64,000 bases of DNA from Oscillospiraceae bacterium (GTDB taxonomy: Bacteria; Bacillota; Clostridia; Oscillospirales; Ruminococcaceae). The notes beneath the pieces were generated by a model. That model made no database searches, was not told where the DNA came from, and was given only the letters and a program-made list of their open reading frames with translations. Within the stretch, counting starts at the first letter, position 1. Each line of letters opens with the position of its first letter. The position numbers were made by a program, and so were the translations under genes. Positions 62,861 through 64,000 of this stretch are shown here, piece by piece. Where the stretch lies: the NCBI GenBank assembly GCA_021199355.1, contig JAJQIF010000028.1, positions 1 through 64,000 of the forward strand. Reading direction: 5' to 3'.

Positions 62861-62885
62861 TGTAGGGGCGGATATTATCCGCCCG
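62861..62885 (+). repeat. Family A palindromic repeat (single arm)
   Basis: The same 25 bp as at 42367 and 57021, beginning at the base after the sigma factor stop codon and lying between sigma and anti-sigma-like genes. Confidence 0.85.
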
Positions 62886-62933
62886 TCAAATAGAAATCGC
62901 ACAAAATTAATTTCAATAGAAAGGAGTGTCGGG

Positions 62934-64000
62934 ATGGCTAATAAGAACAGTGTTTACTGGGAAATGATGCAGAATATTTCCGTGCCGGAGAGACTTGAGC
63001 CGGACAATATCGTCGCGTTTCTGGAAGCTCATCAGATGGAAGCCGCAAAGAGCACAATGCAGGCTGAAGAGTTGCGGTCCGAGATAACCGTTACCACAAA
63101 CGAAGTCCCGACCTCTGTCGACTCTATCGACTCTGTCGATACAGCTACAACCGAAAAGGCAAATAAGAAGCCTGAAAAGAAGAGGATTTCCGTCAGCTCC
63201 AGTGCCAAGCGCACAAGAATCTATCGCACCGTCGCATCGCTTGCGGCATGTGCGGCGCTCGTCCTTGGGTGCGTGAGATACTTTGACCTCGGCGAGGTCG
63301 AGACTATCGAGACCGACTCAAAGGGCTCAACCTATGCTTCCGACTATGACGAAATCCACAAGACTTTCAAGAAGTACTATGCCGACGACGAGGATAAAGT
63401 AACCCTTGATTCCGCAATCGCCGAGATTGAAAATTCTTACAACGAGAACGGCTCCGAGAGCACAAGCGACTCGGACAGCACCGTTAATACCGACGCCGAG
63501 ACCGACGCTTCCGTAACCACGGCTACCGAGCCGGAGGCTACAAGCCCGACCGAGGAGGAAGCCTCCGAGAGCGTCGAAACAACCGACACCGAGCCGGACG
63601 TAACCCTGAGCGAGGGAGTAAGGCTCCCGACAATCGCCGAGGGCGAGCTCAGTGACAACTATCTTATCTGCAACGACATTATTTACATCAGGGACGGAAG
63701 CACCGTCAAGGTCATCCTTTCCGACTGCGGCACACTTGAGTACATCGGCGACGCCGTCCCCGAGAACGGTCTTTTCGAGACGAGAGTGCTCGAGGAAATC
63801 TATGCCGTCGATTCAAGACTCATCGCGGTCTACTCGGTAACGACCGAGGAGCCGGTCTCCATTCAGGCGAATGCGACGACCGAAGAATCGCTTGTTGAGG
63901 GCATCCTGAGCTCGGTTTATTCGGACGACGGGAACACCGTCACGAGCTACTCAGCCGAGGTTGTTGTCTATGACATCTCGACCGACGGAAGCATCACGAC
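62934..64000 (+). CDS. Membrane-anchored sigma partner with probable C-terminal beta-propeller (partial)
   Basis: At least 355 residues, open at the right edge. Start 62934 follows AAAGGAG. The cytoplasmic N-terminus (MANKNSVYWEMMQNISVPERL, LEPDNIVAFLEAH) has the short amphipathic look of anti-sigma segments; one membrane helix lies at about 97-116 (TVASLAACAALVLGCV); then an acidic Ser/Thr/Glu linker (about 160-215); then beta text (SDNYLICNDIIYIRD, TVKVILSDC, IYAVDSRLIAVYSV, EVVVYDIS) like the beginning of the secreted beta-propeller domain often encoded next to Firmicute ECF sigma factors. It likely senses an outside signal and holds the sigma factor. The function is inferred. Confidence 0.65.
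   Translation, partial: MANKNSVYWEMMQNISVPERLEPDNIVAFLEAHQMEAAKSTMQAEELRSEITVTTNEVPTSVDSIDSVDTATTEKANKKPEKKRISVSSSAKRTRIYRTVASLAACAALVLGCVRYFDLGEVETIETDSKGSTYASDYDEIHKTFKKYYADDEDKVTLDSAIAEIENSYNENGSESTSDSDSTVNTDAETDASVTTATEPEATSPTEEEASESVETTDTEPDVTLSEGVRLPTIAEGELSDNYLICNDIIYIRDGSTVKVILSDCGTLEYIGDAVPENGLFETRVLEEIYAVDSRLIAVYSVTTEEPVSIQANATTEESLVEGILSSVYSDDGNTVTSYSAEVVVYDISTDGSIT

Noticed and set aside
1-64000. tRNA, rRNA, prophage or transposase genes
   Set aside because: None were recognised on either strand by reading; the only recombinase is the Mpi-type invertase. A tRNA scan would be needed to exclude a missed tRNA.

Overview
The window (about 50% GC) looks like the chromosome of an anaerobic gut Firmicute of the Clostridia, probably Oscillospiraceae/Ruminococcaceae. 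The reasons are sortase-anchored pili with sigma-A promoters (TTGACA, 17 bp, TATAAT), a CoA-dehydratase activase of the 2-hydroxyglutaryl type, a PurO plus free-standing AICAR transformylase in place of PurH, and palindromic repeats of the kind common in gut Clostridia. The assignment is inference; no rRNA or other taxonomic marker is present. | 1-900: a 5'-truncated ('headless') specificity domain of a type IIG/PglX-like DNA-modification enzyme runs off the left edge, divergent from a Mpi-type serine DNA invertase. This has the layout of a phase-variable restriction or anti-phage locus. | 1-14.4 kb: after a decayed stretch with an orphan promoter comes a structured leader and a pilus operon: backbone pilin, class C sortase, coiled-coil protein, signal peptidase I and a 3023-residue tip-type adhesin. 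A fragment of a SpoVT/AbrB regulator lies just downstream on the other strand. | 14.7-24 kb: two paralogous secreted transglutaminase-like proteins have near-identical promoters and leader hairpins. The large one carries a C-type lectin domain and an intact Cys-His-Asp triad; the small one has Ser in place of the Cys. | 24-32 kb: an SDR oxidoreductase, a Fic-like/GH13 pair on the minus strand, and a giant fused activase. | 32.2-37 kb: a tightly coupled five-gene operon (circularly permuted ATP-grasp, alpha-E, transglutaminase, and two M14/aspartoacylase-type proteins, one lacking zinc ligands) that looks like a peptide-forming and peptide-processing system. | 37-57 kb: a biosynthetic run on one strand, pyrC-K-D-F-E-B, purE-F-M-N-O-(AICAR transformylase)-D-L, then argG-H-F behind two ArgR boxes. 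| 57-59.3 kb: a YczE-like membrane protein, a DUF2508 protein and galM. | 59.5-64 kb: a secreted serine-rich FN3 protein, an ECF-type sigma factor and a membrane-anchored protein with a probable beta-propeller that runs off the right edge. | Two palindromic repeat families recur in the right half, and six of seven copies begin within one base of a stop codon. Several transcription units share one leader plan: promoter, strong hairpin, then either a U-run or an A-tract/T-tract, then the start codon.
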